Source of the DNA: Rhodobacterales bacterium UBA5972
GTDB taxonomy: Bacteria > Pseudomonadota > Alphaproteobacteria > Rhodobacterales > Rhodobacteraceae
Direction of reading: 5' to 3'
DNA length: 14,923 nucleotides
NCBI GenBank assembly: GCA_002430125.1
Contig: DJBQ01000076.1
Span: 1 to 14,923, forward strand
A program made the position numbers and the translations under genes. Below the pieces are notes generated by a model. That model had not been told where the DNA came from and made no database searches. It worked only from the letters and a program-made list of their open reading frames with translations. Below, one piece after another: positions 14,923 to 14,923 of this stretch (within the stretch, counting starts at the first letter, position 1; each line of letters opens with the position of its first letter).

Positions 14923-14923
14923 G

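Overview
The window looks like a chromosomal segment of a marine Rhodobacteraceae/Roseobacter-type alphaproteobacterium. Reasons: the Rieske/cytochrome b/cytochrome c1 operon matches Rhodobacter-type proteins closely, the tRNA genes have encoded CCA ends, base composition is moderately GC-rich, and start codons are often GTG or TTG. Almost all of it is ordinary core genome. The least ordinary parts are a roughly 370-base gap upstream of the thiamine transporter and the last 300 bases.

Layout: (1) 48-2392, minus strand: an MFS transporter followed by chorismate synthase aroC. (2) 2393-2760: a non-coding stretch with a probable relic of a medium-chain dehydrogenase/quinone reductase gene, ending in a good sigma-70-type promoter. 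(3) 2762-6129, plus strand: a TPP riboswitch and the thiamine ABC transporter thiB-thiP-thiQ. (4) 6140-6165: a hairpin terminator between convergent units. (5) 6190-8899, minus strand: petA-petB-petC, encoding the cytochrome bc1 complex. (6) 9038-10088, plus strand: tRNA 2'-O-methyltransferase trmL and a PAP2-like membrane protein with altered active-site motifs. (7) 10092-14412, minus strand: a compact run transcribed dapF-mtaB-GST-PaiB-hypothetical-GST, with several overlapping or abutting genes. (8) 14547-14622: tRNA-Lys(UUU), divergent from dapF. (9) 14623-14923: no gene; it holds two 11-base tandem repeats, an orphan 3' half of an initiator tRNA-Met gene and a perfect-palindrome terminator. 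This looks like scar tissue at a tRNA integration hotspot.

How the parts work together: thiamine starvation should turn on ThiBPQ through the TPP riboswitch. PetABC is the quinol:cytochrome c reductase of the respiratory chain. DapF makes meso-diaminopimelate (lysine and peptidoglycan precursor), MtaB methylthiolates t6A37 in tRNA-Lys(UUU), and the gene for that tRNA starts about 135 bases from the dapF start codon, so three lysine-linked functions lie side by side. I saw no phage genes, transposase, CRISPR array, toxin-antitoxin pair or defence system, and no convincing new multi-gene system. The best leads are the tRNA-fMet fragment with its repeats, the tRNA-Lys/dapF/mtaB cluster, the dehydrogenase relic and the switch architecture of the thiB leader.
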